From: Conexibacter sp. CPCC 206217
GTDB lineage: Bacteria; Actinomycetota; Thermoleophilia; Solirubrobacterales; Solirubrobacteraceae
Reading direction: 5' to 3'
Assembly (NCBI RefSeq): GCF_030646165.1
Contig: NZ_JAUTDO010000003.1
Coordinates: forward strand, 585,019-649,018
DNA length: 64,000 bases
The stretch's first letter is position 1; the number at the start of each line of letters is the position of its first letter. Of this stretch, positions 1 through 11,098 are shown in pieces. Under the pieces are notes generated by a model that had not been told where the DNA came from, made no database searches, and saw only the letters and a program-made list of their open reading frames with translations. A program made the position numbers and the translations under genes.

Positions 1-252
1 CATGCCGCACCGCTCGCCGCCTCGATCGTCGACTGGGGCCAGCTGCTGGAGGTCGTCGAGGCCGGTCTGCTGGCCGGCGTCGGCATCAGCATCGCCTTCT
101 CGCTCGTGATCCTCGGCGCGGTCCGCGCCGGGGAGGCGCAGAGACAGTCGCGCACGCTGACGATGGCCGGCTACGGCGCCGTCGCGCTGATCGGCCTCGC
201 GATCTGCATCGGCGCCGTCGTGTTCGGCGTCAGCACGATGCTGGCGAAGTAG
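1..252 (+). CDS. Small membrane protein, 5' end outside window
   Basis: An open frame enters at the window edge and stops at TAG 250-252, giving 83 visible codons. There is no ATG before about codon 55, so the true start is probably upstream of the window. The product has two hydrophobic stretches, at roughly residues 20-42 and 57-78. A short polar loop with basic residues (RAGEAQRQSR) lies between them, consistent with a two-helix integral membrane protein. I do not recognise a family. Membrane location is inferred from hydrophobicity only. Confidence 0.5.
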   Translation, partial: HAAPLAASIVDWGQLLEVVEAGLLAGVGISIAFSLVILGAVRAGEAQRQSRTLTMAGYGAVALIGLAICIGAVVFGVSTMLAK

Positions 253-384
253 GTCGAGCGCCGCTCCAGCCCGCGGCGCCGCTCCAACCCGCGGCGCCGC
301 GCTGCGCCGACGCACCACGTGGGGCCGCGCGCGCCCTCGCGCCGGGATCTGCCCGGCCACTCGCCGCTGTGGTTGGATCGATCG

Positions 385-612
385 ATGTCCGCCGCCGAGA
401 AGCCGCCGCTGTTCAGCTCCACCGAGGTGCTCGACCCCGACGGATCGCGGATCTTCGAGCTGTCGACCCGCTGCGCACCGTCGATCGCCTTCCAGGTTGC
501 CGCCGAGGGCCGGGCCTTCCTCGGGCGCCACGGGATCAGCACGACGGGTGAGCAGGCGCTGAAGACGCGCACGGCGCTGGAGCTGTTCTCGCGCGAACTG
601 GAGGCGGGCTGA
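385..612 (+). CDS. Hypothetical protein, 75 aa
   Basis: Short frame beginning MSAAEKPPLF and ending RELEAG. A GTG 66 nt upstream (319) could extend it, but the added residues are Arg/Pro-rich and look non-coding, so the ATG at 385 is preferred. No strong ribosome-binding site is visible. The composition is protein-like: mixed polar and hydrophobic, with a helical C-terminal half. No known domain is recognised. It lies 4 nt from the convergent stop of the acyltransferase gene. Confidence 0.45.
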   Translation: MSAAEKPPLFSSTEVLDPDGSRIFELSTRCAPSIAFQVAAEGRAFLGRHGISTTGEQALKTRTALELFSRELEAG

Positions 613-615
613 CAG

Positions 616-1218
616 TCAGCGGGCCGGATACTCGATCCGCTTCAGCACTCTCGCCGGCGCGCCCGCGGCGATGCTGAAGGCGGGGATGTCGCTGGTGACG
701 ACGGAGTTGGCGCCGATCACGGCGCGCTCGCCGATCGTCACGCCGCTGGTGATCACGACGTTGGCGCCGCACCAGACGTTGTCGCCGATCCGCGTCGGGC
801 CCTTCGTCGTGAAGCCCTGCCACGGGACCGGCTTGTCGGGGTCGTCGAAGCGATGGTTGCCGTCGGTCACGAAGCAGCCGTTGGCGAACATGCAGTGCTC
901 GCCGATCTCGACCAGCTCCATCGCCGCGACCATCGCGCCCATGTTCAGGAACGACCCGGCGCCGATCCGGATCCGTGCTTTGTCGGGAGCGGTCAGCCAG
1001 ACGCCGGGCTCGAACAACACGCCCGCACCCAGCTCGAGCCGTCCTTCTCGCAGCGCTTCGAGCACGTTGCCGTGCAGCGGCCAGCGCGCGAACGCATCCC
1101 GCCGCATCAGCTCCCAGTGGATCCGCCCACGGTTCCACGGCAGCTCGTTGCGCTGATACCAGCGCCACTTCTGCGCCCACAGGATCGCCTGCCGGCGCAG
1201 CTCAGCCACATCGCTCAT
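616..1218 (-). CDS. Hexapeptide-repeat acyltransferase (LbH/maltose acetyltransferase family)
   Basis: A 200-residue protein whose C-terminal two thirds is a left-handed beta-helix. Imperfect hexapeptide turns are visible (for example IRIGAGSFLNMGA, TRIGDNVWCGANVVI, VTIGERAVIGANSVV). It ends with the family-typical stretch about IPAFSIAAGAPARVLK, where the CoA-binding turns lie. A His in the NHRFDD loop corresponds to the usual catalytic region. It is expected to transfer an acetyl or other acyl group to a sugar or similar acceptor in the cytosol; the acceptor cannot be predicted. The start ATG has a TAGCGT hexamer 6 nt upstream, suggesting a leaderless transcript. Confidence 0.8.
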   Translation of the reverse strand: MSDVAELRRQAILWAQKWRWYQRNELPWNRGRIHWELMRRDAFARWPLHGNVLEALREGRLELGAGVLFEPGVWLTAPDKARIRIGAGSFLNMGAMVAAMELVEIGEHCMFANGCFVTDGNHRFDDPDKPVPWQGFTTKGPTRIGDNVWCGANVVITSGVTIGERAVIGANSVVTSDIPAFSIAAGAPARVLKRIEYPAR

Positions 1219-1224
1219 CGCTGC

Positions 1225-1230
1225 ACGCTA
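1225..1230 (-). promoter_or_regulatory. Candidate -10 box (TAGCGT) for leaderless acyltransferase mRNA
   Basis: TAGCGT on the minus strand ends 6 nt before the ATG at 1218, so the expected +1 falls on or next to the start codon. No Shine-Dalgarno sequence fits in the gap. Confidence 0.5.
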
Positions 1231-1283
1231 TCGCGCCGCGCGGAGCGAGCCGCGCATGCGAGCGCGGCGACCACGCGCCGCGA

Positions 1284-1289
1284 TACCGT
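1284..1289 (+). promoter_or_regulatory. Candidate -10 box (TACCGT) for DsbA-like gene
   Basis: TACCGT ends 7 nt before the ATG at 1297, again the geometry of a leaderless actinobacterial promoter. Confidence 0.5.
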
Positions 1290-1296
1290 CCCGCCG

Positions 1297-2037
1297 ATGC
1301 GCTCCCGCACCCTCCTTGCACTGCTCCTGTCGCTGGTCGCCGCCGCGACGACCACGAACCTCGCGGAGGCGGGCGCAGCGGCTGGGCCGCCCGCCACCGC
1401 CTCCGCCGCGCCGGCCACCGCCGGCGCGCTCACCGTCGCCGCGTCGGCCACCGCCGGCAGCCGCACCCCCCTGGAGCGCGCCGTCGCCGGGATCCCGCAG
1501 TCCGGCATCCGCCTCGGCCGGCCCGATGCGCCGCTCGCGATGATCGTCTTCGCCGATCTCCAATGTCCGTTCTGCGCGCGCTTCGCGGCGACGACGCTGC
1601 CGCGAATCGTGCGCGACTGGGTCGCCAGCGGGAGGCTGCAGATCCGATACCGGATGCTTTCGGTCATCGGGACGGATTCGACGCGGGCCGCGCAGTTCGC
1701 CGTCGCGGCCGGCGACCAGGGGCTGTTGTGGCAGACGACCGCGCGGATGTTCGCGCGACAGCGCGGCGAGAACACCGGCTACGTGACCGACCGGTTCCTG
1801 CGCGCCGTCGGTGAGTCGGTCGACGGACTCGACGCCGAGGAGGCCATGGCGCGGCGGTCGAGCCGAGCCGTGATGGACTCGCTGGACTTCTCCCGGCGCC
1901 GCGCGCGGCAGCTGCATGTCGCGGGTGTCCCGATGCTGGCGATCCGCCGCACAGACGGACGCATGAAGCGCTTCGACGGCGACGTGCAGCGCTACGGCGC
2001 CGTCGCCGCCGCGCTGCGCGTGCTGCAGCGGCGCTGA
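1297..2037 (+). CDS. Secreted DsbA-like thioredoxin-fold protein
   Basis: A 246-residue protein with an N-terminal signal peptide or anchor (MRSRTLLALLLSLVAAATTT) and an Ala/Pro-rich linker. A DsbA/thioredoxin-like domain starts near residue 75. The redox motif CPFC is present in FADLQCPFC, and the cis-Pro loop is GVPML near the C-terminus. This resembles the DSBA-like 'thioredoxin_4' family of extracytoplasmic disulfide oxidoreductases or isomerases in Actinobacteria. It probably acts outside the membrane on secreted proteins. The long frame continues upstream of 1297, but that part is antisense to the acyltransferase gene; the ATG at 1297 opens the signal peptide and has a -10 box in front. 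Confidence 0.85.
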   Translation: MRSRTLLALLLSLVAAATTTNLAEAGAAAGPPATASAAPATAGALTVAASATAGSRTPLERAVAGIPQSGIRLGRPDAPLAMIVFADLQCPFCARFAATTLPRIVRDWVASGRLQIRYRMLSVIGTDSTRAAQFAVAAGDQGLLWQTTARMFARQRGENTGYVTDRFLRAVGESVDGLDAEEAMARRSSRAVMDSLDFSRRRARQLHVAGVPMLAIRRTDGRMKRFDGDVQRYGAVAAALRVLQRR

Positions 2038-2053
2038 CCTCAGGCCGCCGCTC

Positions 2054-2074
2054 GCCGCTGCGCGCAGCAGCGGC
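2054..2074. terminator. Hairpin between convergent genes
   Basis: GCCGCTGC and GCAGCGGC form an 8-bp perfect stem with a 5-nt loop. It lies in the 44-bp gap between the convergent DsbA-like gene and uvrA. There is no T tract, as is common in high-GC actinobacteria. It is probably a bidirectional terminator. Confidence 0.45.
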
Positions 2075-2081
2075 GCGCTCG

Positions 2082-4979
<2,898 letters not shown>

Positions 4980-4987
4980 CGCGGATC

Positions 4988-4993
4988 ACTATA
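4988..4993 (-). promoter_or_regulatory. uvrA -10 box (TATAGT)
   Basis: TATAGT on the minus strand lies 8 nt before the uvrA ATG and 6 bp downstream of the LexA box. This implies a leaderless or near-leaderless transcript. Confidence 0.6.
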
Positions 4994-4999
4994 GAAGGG

Positions 5000-5013
5000 C
5001 GAACGGACGTTCG
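5000..5013. promoter_or_regulatory. LexA (SOS) box upstream of uvrA
   Basis: CGAACGGACGTTCG is a perfect match to the Gram-positive/actinobacterial SOS operator CGAAC-RNRY-GTTCG. It sits in the -35/spacer region of the uvrA promoter, where LexA would block RNA polymerase. Confidence 0.85.
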
Positions 5014-5170
5014 CGTCGGCGCCAGTTCGCTCCTTCCGGGGATCCCACCCGATCGTGGCGCGCGCGCCGCATTCCGGCATCATGTCGCCCGTGCCGCAGG
5101 CGCAACTCGTCGGTCGCGAACGCGCAGCGCGCGCGAGATCGGAACTGACGCCCACGCTCGCGCCCTCCCC

Positions 5171-5176
5171 TAGGCT
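5171..5176 (+). promoter_or_regulatory. Candidate -10 box (TAGGCT) for MBL-fold gene
   Basis: TAGGCT ends 7 nt before the ATG at 5184. This supports that start over the upstream GTG at 5055. Confidence 0.5.
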
Positions 5177-5183
5177 GGCGGCC

Positions 5184-5831
5184 ATGCAGAGACTCGCCGA
5201 TGGCGTCTATCAGCTGTCCGGTTTTCCCCGCAACGCGATCAACGTCTACGTGCTGGAGGACGTGCTGCTCGACGCGGGTGCTGCGTTCGATCGCAAGCGG
5301 ATCCTCGAGCAGGTCGGCGGCGCGGGGATTCGAGCGCACGCCCTGACCCACGCGCACCTCGACCACTACGGTGCAAGCCACGCCGTCTGCACCGAGCTGG
5401 GGATCCCGCTCTGGTGCGGCACCGAGGACGTCGCGGCGGTCGAGGCCGGCAAGATGGTCGGCGGCCCCCGCAACGGCATGGTCCCGGGCCCGAAGGCCCA
5501 TCCCGTCGCCAGAGCGCTGCGCGAGGGCGACGAGGTGGCGGGCTTCACGGTCCTCGACACCCCGGGCCACTCCCCCGGCCACGTCTCCTACTGGCGCGAG
5601 TCCGACCGCGTGCTCGTCTGCGGCGACGTGATGTGGGGCTGGAACACGCTCCTGATGCGCGGCGACCCCCGCGAACCGCTCCCGCTCTTCAGCACCGACC
5701 CCGCCCAGAACCGCGATTGCGCCCGTCGTCTCGCGACACTCGAACCGTCGCTGGTGCTGTTCGGGCACGGGCCGCCGATGCGGGATCCGGGGCGGTTTGC
5801 GGCGGCGGTGGCGAAGCTGCCGCGCAGCTAG
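5184..5831 (+). CDS. Metallo-beta-lactamase-fold hydrolase
   Basis: A 215-residue single-domain MBL-fold protein. Metal ligands are visible in order: HAHLDH (the HxHxDH motif) near residue 56, the His of GHSPGHVSY, the Asp of VCGDVM, and a terminal FGHGPP. This is the full dinuclear zinc set. The family covers glyoxalase II-like thioesterases, lactonases and related hydrolases; the substrate cannot be told from sequence. The frame is open 129 nt further upstream, but that stretch overlaps the uvrA promoter region. The ATG at 5184 has a leaderless-type -10 box. Confidence 0.85.
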   Translation: MQRLADGVYQLSGFPRNAINVYVLEDVLLDAGAAFDRKRILEQVGGAGIRAHALTHAHLDHYGASHAVCTELGIPLWCGTEDVAAVEAGKMVGGPRNGMVPGPKAHPVARALREGDEVAGFTVLDTPGHSPGHVSYWRESDRVLVCGDVMWGWNTLLMRGDPREPLPLFSTDPAQNRDCARRLATLEPSLVLFGHGPPMRDPGRFAAAVAKLPRS

Positions 5832-5960
5832 CTTCATCGCACAGTGGGCCGGCCTGACCGCGGCGGCCGCGCGCTCACCTCTAGGGCGGGGATCACCTCG
5901 GTCTGCGGTCGCGTCCCCTCATATTCCGTCCACCATCGCTTTCACGCCCGACGACCTGGG

Positions 5961-5966
5961 TAACGT
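5961..5966 (+). promoter_or_regulatory. Candidate -10 box (TAACGT) for alpha/beta hydrolase
   Basis: TAACGT ends 6 nt before the ATG at 5973. Confidence 0.5.
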
Positions 5967-5972
5967 GAACGC

Positions 5973-6926
5973 ATGCTTGGACACGAGCGCCGCGAGAACG
6001 TCAGCTTCGCCTCATCGGGTGACCGCTGCGCCGCGTGGCTGTATCGGCCCGATCCGGCCGCGGTGGCCGCAGACGATCCGCGAGGCGTGCCGTGCATCGT
6101 GTTGGCCGGCGGGTTCGCCGGCGTCCGCGAGATGCGGCTCGACGCGTTCGCGGAGCGGTTCGCGTCGGCGGGCTTCGTCGCGCTGCTGTTCGACTACCGG
6201 CATTTCGGCGCCAGCGAGGGCGAGCCGCGGCAGCTGCTGTCGATCCCGCGGCAACTGGAGGACTGGAGTGCCGCGATCGCCTGTGCACGCACGCTCGACG
6301 GCGTCGACCCGGACCGGATCGCGCTGTGGGGCACGTCGTTCTCCGGCGGCCACGTCGTCACGACGGCGGCCCGCGACCACCGGCTCGCCGCCGCGGTCGC
6401 GCAGGCGCCGTTCACCGACGGGCTGCGCCAGGCGCTCGCGCAGCCGATCCCGTCAGCGCTGCGCCTGACCGTCGAGGCGTTGCGCGACGAGCTGGGCGCA
6501 CTGCGCGGGGCGGCGCCGCGGACGATCCCCGTCACGGGGCCGCCGGGGTCGCTGGCCGCGATGACCTCGCCCGAGTCGGCGATCGGCCACCAAGCGATAC
6601 TCCCGGTCGACTCGACCTGGCGCAACGAGGTCGCGGCGCGCATCTGCATCCGCCTCACGGCCTATCGGCCGATCCGCCACGCGCCCGATGTCGCATGCCC
6701 ACTGCTGGTAGCGGTCTGCGACGAAGACGACGTAGTGCCCACTGGCTCGGCGATCAAGCTCGCGAGAGCGGCCAAGCACTGCGAACTGGTCCGCTACGCC
6801 GGCGCCGGCCATTTCGACATCTATCTCGGCGAGACGTTCGAGCGCGCCGTCGCCGACCAGATCGCCTTCTTCACCGAGCACCTGCTGGCCGCGCCGACTC
6901 CGCTGCCGGAGCCGGCGCTGACGTAA
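5973..6926 (+). CDS. Alpha/beta hydrolase
   Basis: A 317-residue alpha/beta hydrolase. The nucleophile elbow is GTSFSGGH near residue 116. The acid is probably in the loop VCDEDDVVP, and the catalytic His is in AGHFDIY near the C-terminus. An oxyanion-type loop, LAGGFAGVREM, follows strand 3. The overall pattern (N-terminal strand pair, FDYRHFGASEGEPRQL) matches the serine hydrolase families often annotated as dienelactone hydrolase-like or X-Pro dipeptidyl-peptidase-like. No signal peptide is seen, so it is cytosolic. Its substrate is unknown. Confidence 0.85.
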   Translation: MLGHERRENVSFASSGDRCAAWLYRPDPAAVAADDPRGVPCIVLAGGFAGVREMRLDAFAERFASAGFVALLFDYRHFGASEGEPRQLLSIPRQLEDWSAAIACARTLDGVDPDRIALWGTSFSGGHVVTTAARDHRLAAAVAQAPFTDGLRQALAQPIPSALRLTVEALRDELGALRGAAPRTIPVTGPPGSLAAMTSPESAIGHQAILPVDSTWRNEVAARICIRLTAYRPIRHAPDVACPLLVAVCDEDDVVPTGSAIKLARAAKHCELVRYAGAGHFDIYLGETFERAVADQIAFFTEHLLAAPTPLPEPALT

Positions 6927-6935
6927 AGCAGCTGC

Positions 6936-7835
6936 TCAGCCGCCGACGCTGGCGTAGACCTCCTCGAGCAGCCCGGCGCGGTCGGCGAGCTGGAAGTGCT
7001 CGGCGAGATAGCTGTCGGTCTCTTCGCGCGGAGTGCCGCTGAGCGCCATGTCGAGCGCGACGAGACGGGCGCTCTCCTCGCCGTCGGGGCCGGCCGGGGC
7101 GGGCGTGGGCGCGGCGGCTGCGGGCGCGACGCGCGGCGCGGCAGCTGCAGCCGGCTGCGGCGCCGCTGGAGCTGCCGGCGCGGCAGCCGCGGGACCATCC
7201 GGGTCCGGGACGAGCGCGTCGGGATCTGCGGGCACGCTGCCGTTGCGACGCGGCTGGTCGGGATCCTCGACCGCGATCGGCGCGGGCGACGACGACAGCG
7301 TCGGGCGAGACGGCGGCTCGACCGCGTCAGGCGCCTCCGGCTCGAAGCGCGGCCGGCCGGCGACACTCGCCAGCTCGCCGAGGTTGCCCTCCAGCAACTG
7401 CAGGTCGGCGTAGACGCGGTTGCCGCCGGTGCGCAGCGTCTCGAGCAGTGTGTTCAGCTCGCCCTGCATCGCATCGACTCGCTGCAGCAGCGCCGAGGTC
7501 GCCTCGGCGACTCTGCCGACGTAGGCGTGAGCGGTCTGGTTGGCCTCGTCGCGGGTGCGCTTGGCCTCGGCGCTGGCGTCATCGCGAATCTCACGCGCCT
7601 CGTCGTCGGCCTGACGGGTGATCTCGTCGGCGCTCGCCTCGGCCGCAGCGATGACCGCGCGGACCTGCTCGCTGGCCGTCGTGGCGACCGTCTCGGTCCG
7701 CTGCCGAGCGGAGCGCTTGAGCCCGTCGACCTCGTCGGCGACATCACGCAGATGCGTGTCGACGGCGTCGGGGTCGTAGCCGCGACGACCGATCGGGAAG
7801 TCCTTCTTTTCGATGCTTTGGCGGTCGAGGGCCAC
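6936..7835 (-). CDS. DivIVA-domain coiled-coil protein
   Basis: A 299-residue protein. It begins with the DivIVA N-terminal signature (SIEKKDFPIGRRGYDPDAVDTHL), a membrane-curvature-binding motif. A long coiled coil rich in Ala/Glu/Arg (about residues 35-160) follows, then a Pro/Ala/Asp-rich disordered linker (about 170-260) and a short helical C-terminus. DivIVA proteins scaffold polar growth or division in Actinobacteria. The divergent, linker-rich architecture fits the accessory DivIVA-like type rather than Wag31. The GTG at 7835 is chosen because GGAGG lies 9 nt upstream and the DivIVA motif starts there; the open frame further upstream is low complexity. Confidence 0.8.
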   Translation of the reverse strand: MALDRQSIEKKDFPIGRRGYDPDAVDTHLRDVADEVDGLKRSARQRTETVATTASEQVRAVIAAAEASADEITRQADDEAREIRDDASAEAKRTRDEANQTAHAYVGRVAEATSALLQRVDAMQGELNTLLETLRTGGNRVYADLQLLEGNLGELASVAGRPRFEPEAPDAVEPPSRPTLSSSPAPIAVEDPDQPRRNGSVPADPDALVPDPDGPAAAAPAAPAAPQPAAAAAPRVAPAAAAPTPAPAGPDGEESARLVALDMALSGTPREETDSYLAEHFQLADRAGLLEEVYASVGG

Positions 7836-8033
7836 GCGGGCGTACCTCCGTCGGGGATGGGAAACGGCTGCGCCCAAGGGTATCGAGCGTGGGAGCCGGC
7901 GAGCCGGTTCGCTGGACGGAGTGATGGCGCGTCGGCGGGATGTCCAGGTGGCTGTGGAGGATGCGTCGCGCCGGCAGCGCAATCCGTCATGCTCAGCAGT
8001 TGGCGGATCGTCGCGATGTGGAGGTACCGAGCC

Positions 8034-8852
8034 TCATGGCAACCGCACCGCCGCGCCCTCCCGCACGACCAGCCCGTCCCGCTCCAGGCCCGCCAGCGCC
8101 CGCTCGACCCGATCCTCACCGATCCCGGTCGGCAGTTCCTCGTCCGCCGCCAACGCGGCGACGATCCGGCCGCGCACGAAGCGGTCTGTCTCCTCGAAGC
8201 GCGGAGCCGGGCGGGAGTGTCTGGGCGACGACGACGGCGCCACCGGGAGCGGAAGACCGCGTGAGCGGCAGGTCGCCACTGGGCAGTCGTCGCAGGACGG
8301 CGAGCGGGCCGTGCAGATCGTCGCCCCGAGTTCCATCATCGCCTGGTTCCAGTCGGCGGCACGGCCCGCCGGGAGCAAGGCGGCGGCACGAGCGAAGAGC
8401 GGGGCCGTGGTGCGGTGCTCGCGATCGACACGCTCGATGACGCGCCTGACGTTCGTGTCGACGGCCGCGACGTGCTCGCCGAAGGCGAACGACGCGACGG
8501 CGGCGGCGGTGTAGGGACCGATGCCGGGCAGCGCGCGCAGGCCCTCGGCGTCAGCCGGCCATCCATCGCGCGCGACCGCGCGGGCGCAGGCTTGGAGGGC
8601 GAGCGCGCGGCGGTTGTAGCCGAGACCGCTCCAGAGGCGCAGGACATCAGCTGTCGGGGCGTCGCCGAGCGCCAGTTCGTCGGGGAACCGCTCCAGGAAG
8701 GCCTCGTAGTACGGCACGACACGGGCGACCTGGGTCTGTTGGAGCATCACCTCGGAGACGAGGATGCGGTACGGGTCTCTCGTCCGCCGCCACGGCAGGT
8801 CGCGGCGGACGGCCGCGTACCAGGAGAGGACTGCGTCATGGTCGACCGGCAC
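8034..8852 (-). CDS. mutY: A/G-specific adenine glycosylase
   Basis: A 272-residue MutY, which removes A mispaired with 8-oxoguanine. It has the HhH-GPD core with RDLPWRRTRDPYRILVSEVM at the N-terminus, the catalytic-region VMLQQTQV, the helix-hairpin-helix LPGIGPYTAAAV and the catalytic Asp in VAAVDTNVRRV. The iron-sulfur cluster loop follows: C-x6-C-x2-C-x4-C, from CTARSPSC through CDDCPVATC. The last spacing is one residue shorter than the usual x5. The NUDIX-like C-terminal domain of E. coli MutY is largely absent, as in other short actinobacterial homologues. The start is GTG, with TACGGT 6 nt upstream (leaderless). Confidence 0.93.
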   Translation of the reverse strand: MPVDHDAVLSWYAAVRRDLPWRRTRDPYRILVSEVMLQQTQVARVVPYYEAFLERFPDELALGDAPTADVLRLWSGLGYNRRALALQACARAVARDGWPADAEGLRALPGIGPYTAAAVASFAFGEHVAAVDTNVRRVIERVDREHRTTAPLFARAAALLPAGRAADWNQAMMELGATICTARSPSCDDCPVATCRSRGLPLPVAPSSSPRHSRPAPRFEETDRFVRGRIVAALAADEELPTGIGEDRVERALAGLERDGLVVREGAAVRLP

Positions 8853-8858
8853 GGCGGG

Positions 8859-8864
8859 ACCGTA
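8859..8864 (-). promoter_or_regulatory. mutY -10 box (TACGGT)
   Basis: TACGGT on the minus strand ends 6 nt before the GTG start of mutY, leaving no room for a Shine-Dalgarno sequence. Confidence 0.5.
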
Positions 8865-8960
8865 GCGATTCGGGCGGCGGCGCTGCGTGTGCGGCAGAAG
8901 CGCCAGTGCTCGGGCGCCACGCGGCGCTGGCCGGCCATCGCCGACCGGCGCACCGGCGCC

Positions 8961-10997
8961 CTAGACCGTCGGCGTCTTCGTCGCCGTCCGCTGCTCCGCC
9001 AATGCGATGTCGAAGTCGCGGCGCAGGGACTTGATCTCGTCGCGCAGGTTGGCGGCGTACTCGAAGCGGAGTTCTTCGGCGGCCTGGAGCATCTCTTCTT
9101 CGAGTTCGATGATCGCCTTTTCCAGCTCGGCCGGGTTCATCTGTCTGCCGCTGTCGATCTTCAGGCGACGTCTGCGGCCCTTGGGGACCTTCGACTCGGC
9201 CTGCAGGAACTCGGCGATGTCGGAGATGCCCTTGACGATCGACTCCGGGTTGATGCCGTGGTCCTCGTTGTACTTCAGCTGGATCGCGCGGCGGCGCTCG
9301 GTCTCCTCCAGGGCGATCGTCATCGCTCTGGTCTCCTTGTCGGCGTACATCACGACCTTGCCGCCGATGTTGCGGGCCGCGCGGCCGATCGTCTGGATCA
9401 GCGAGGTCGCTCCGCGCAGGAAGCCCTCCTTGTCCGCGTCGAGGATCGCGACGAGCGAGACCTCCGGCAGGTCGAGGCCCTCGCGCAGGAGGTTGACGCC
9501 GACGAGCACGTCATATTCGCCCAGGCGCAGCTCGCGGATGATCTGGATCCGCTCGATCGTGTCGACCTCCGAGTGGAGGTAGCGGACCTTGAAGCCGTTC
9601 TCCAGCAGGTAGCCGGTGAGGTCCTCCGACATTCTCTTCGTCAACGTCGTCACGAGCGTGCGCTCGTCTCTGTCGACGCGCAGCTTGATCTCGTTCATCA
9701 GATCGTCGATCTGGTTTCTCGTCGCGCGGACGTCTATCTCCGGGTCGATGATCCCCGTCGGGCGGACGATCTGCTCGACGATCCGCGGCGAGTGCGTGCG
9801 CTCGTACTCGCCCGGCGTCGCGGAGACGAACACCAGCTGCGGCACGATCGAGAGGAACTCCTCGAATCTCTGCGGGCGGTTGCCGAGCGCGCTCGGCAGA
9901 CGAAAGCCGTAGTCGATCAGCGTCTGCTTGCGCGAGCGGTCGCCCTCGTACATGCCGCCGATCTGCGGCACGGTCTGGTGCGACTCGTCGATGAAGCAGA
10001 CGAAGTCGTCGGGGAAGAAGTCGATCAGGCAGTACGGTCGCTCGCCCGGTCTGCGGCCGTCCATTATCTGCGAGTAGTTCTCGATGCCGGAGCAGAAGCC
10101 CATCTCGCGCAGCATCTCCATGTCGTACTGCGTGCGCTGGCGCAGGCGGTGCGACTCCAGCAGCTTGCCCTCTCTCTCCAACTGGGCGCAGCGCTCGTTC
10201 AGCTCGCGGCCGATCTCCGTCACCGCGTCGCCGATCTCGTCCTCGTCGACGTTGTAATGCGACGCCGGCCAAACCGCGGCGAACTCCATGTCCTCCTGGA
10301 TCAGCTCGCCGGTGAGCGGATCGAAGTTCTGGACCTCCTCGATCTCGTCGCCGAAGAGAGTCGCGCGGTAGGCCGTCTCCGCGTAGGCCGGGAAGACCTC
10401 GAGCGTCTCCCCCCGCACGCGGAACGTGCCGCGCGAGAGGACGGTGTCGTTGCGGGTGTACTGGATCGAGACGAGCTTGCGCAGCACCTCGTCGCGGTCG
10501 ACCATGCCGCCTCTTCTGAGGATCAGCATGTTGCGGTCGTACTTCTCCGGCGAGCCGAGGCCGTAGATGCTCGACACGCTCGCCACCACGATCACGTCTC
10601 TGCGCGCGAACAGCGAGGCGGTCGCCGAGTGGCGCAGGCGCTCGATCTCGGCGTTGATCGCCGAGTCCTTCTCGATATAGAGGTCGCGGCTGGGGACGTA
10701 CGCCTCGGGCTGGTAGTAGTCGTAGTACGAGACGAAGTACTCGACGGCGTTGTCCGGGAAGTAGGTGCGGAACTCGTTGCAGAGCTGCGCGGCGAGCGTC
10801 TTGTTGTGCGCCATGATCAGCGCGGGGCGCTGGACGGCCTCGATCGTCGAGGCCATCGTCATCGTCTTGCCGGTGCCGGTGGCGCCGAGCAGCGTCAGAT
10901 AGCGCTCGCCGGCCTCGATCCCGTCGGCCAGCGAGGCGATCGCCTTCGGCTGGTCGGCAGCCGGCGCATAGGTGGAGTCGAGGCGGAAGGGCGGCAT
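8961..10997 (-). CDS. uvrB: Excinuclease ABC subunit B
   Basis: A 678-residue UvrB, the damage-verification helicase-like subunit of nucleotide excision repair. It has Walker [14 protein letters not shown] near residue 39 and the beta-hairpin region [12 protein letters not shown]. The DEAD-like box is [10 protein letters not shown], and the helicase motif VI region is [10 protein letters not shown]-terminal UVR domain ([18 protein letters not shown]) binds UvrC. The ATG at 10997 begins MPPFRLDS as in other UvrB proteins. The frame is open upstream, but that part covers the promoter with its LexA box. Confidence 0.97.
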   Translation of the reverse strand: MPPFRLDSTYAPAADQPKAIASLADGIEAGERYLTLLGATGTGKTMTMASTIEAVQRPALIMAHNKTLAAQLCNEFRTYFPDNAVEYFVSYYDYYQPEAYVPSRDLYIEKDSAINAEIERLRHSATASLFARRDVIVVASVSSIYGLGSPEKYDRNMLILRRGGMVDRDEVLRKLVSIQYTRNDTVLSRGTFRVRGETLEVFPAYAETAYRATLFGDEIEEVQNFDPLTGELIQEDMEFAAVWPASHYNVDEDEIGDAVTEIGRELNERCAQLEREGKLLESHRLRQRTQYDMEMLREMGFCSGIENYSQIMDGRRPGERPYCLIDFFPDDFVCFIDESHQTVPQIGGMYEGDRSRKQTLIDYGFRLPSALGNRPQRFEEFLSIVPQLVFVSATPGEYERTHSPRIVEQIVRPTGIIDPEIDVRATRNQIDDLMNEIKLRVDRDERTLVTTLTKRMSEDLTGYLLENGFKVRYLHSEVDTIERIQIIRELRLGEYDVLVGVNLLREGLDLPEVSLVAILDADKEGFLRGATSLIQTIGRAARNIGGKVVMYADKETRAMTIALEETERRRAIQLKYNEDHGINPESIVKGISDIAEFLQAESKVPKGRRRRLKIDSGRQMNPAELEKAIIELEEEMLQAAEELRFEYAANLRDEIKSLRRDFDIALAEQRTATKTPTV

Positions 10998-11006
10998 CGG
11001 GAATCG

Positions 11007-11012
11007 ACGATA
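11007..11012 (-). promoter_or_regulatory. uvrB -10 box (TATCGT)
   Basis: TATCGT on the minus strand lies 9 nt before the uvrB ATG and 14 bp downstream of the LexA box. Confidence 0.5.
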
Positions 11013-11026
11013 GCGTGTGCCGCGGA

Positions 11027-11040
11027 CGAACACACGTTCG
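11027..11040. promoter_or_regulatory. LexA (SOS) box upstream of uvrB
   Basis: CGAACACACGTTCG is a perfect CGAAC-RNRY-GTTCG operator. It lies about where the -35 element of the uvrB promoter would be. It matches the box upstream of uvrA, so the two excinuclease genes are probably co-induced by DNA damage. Confidence 0.85.
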
Positions 11041-11098
11041 CGCACGGACCGCCTCGGGACCGCGAAGTGCGCACGCGGCCCGCTCCCCAGCGCCCGCC

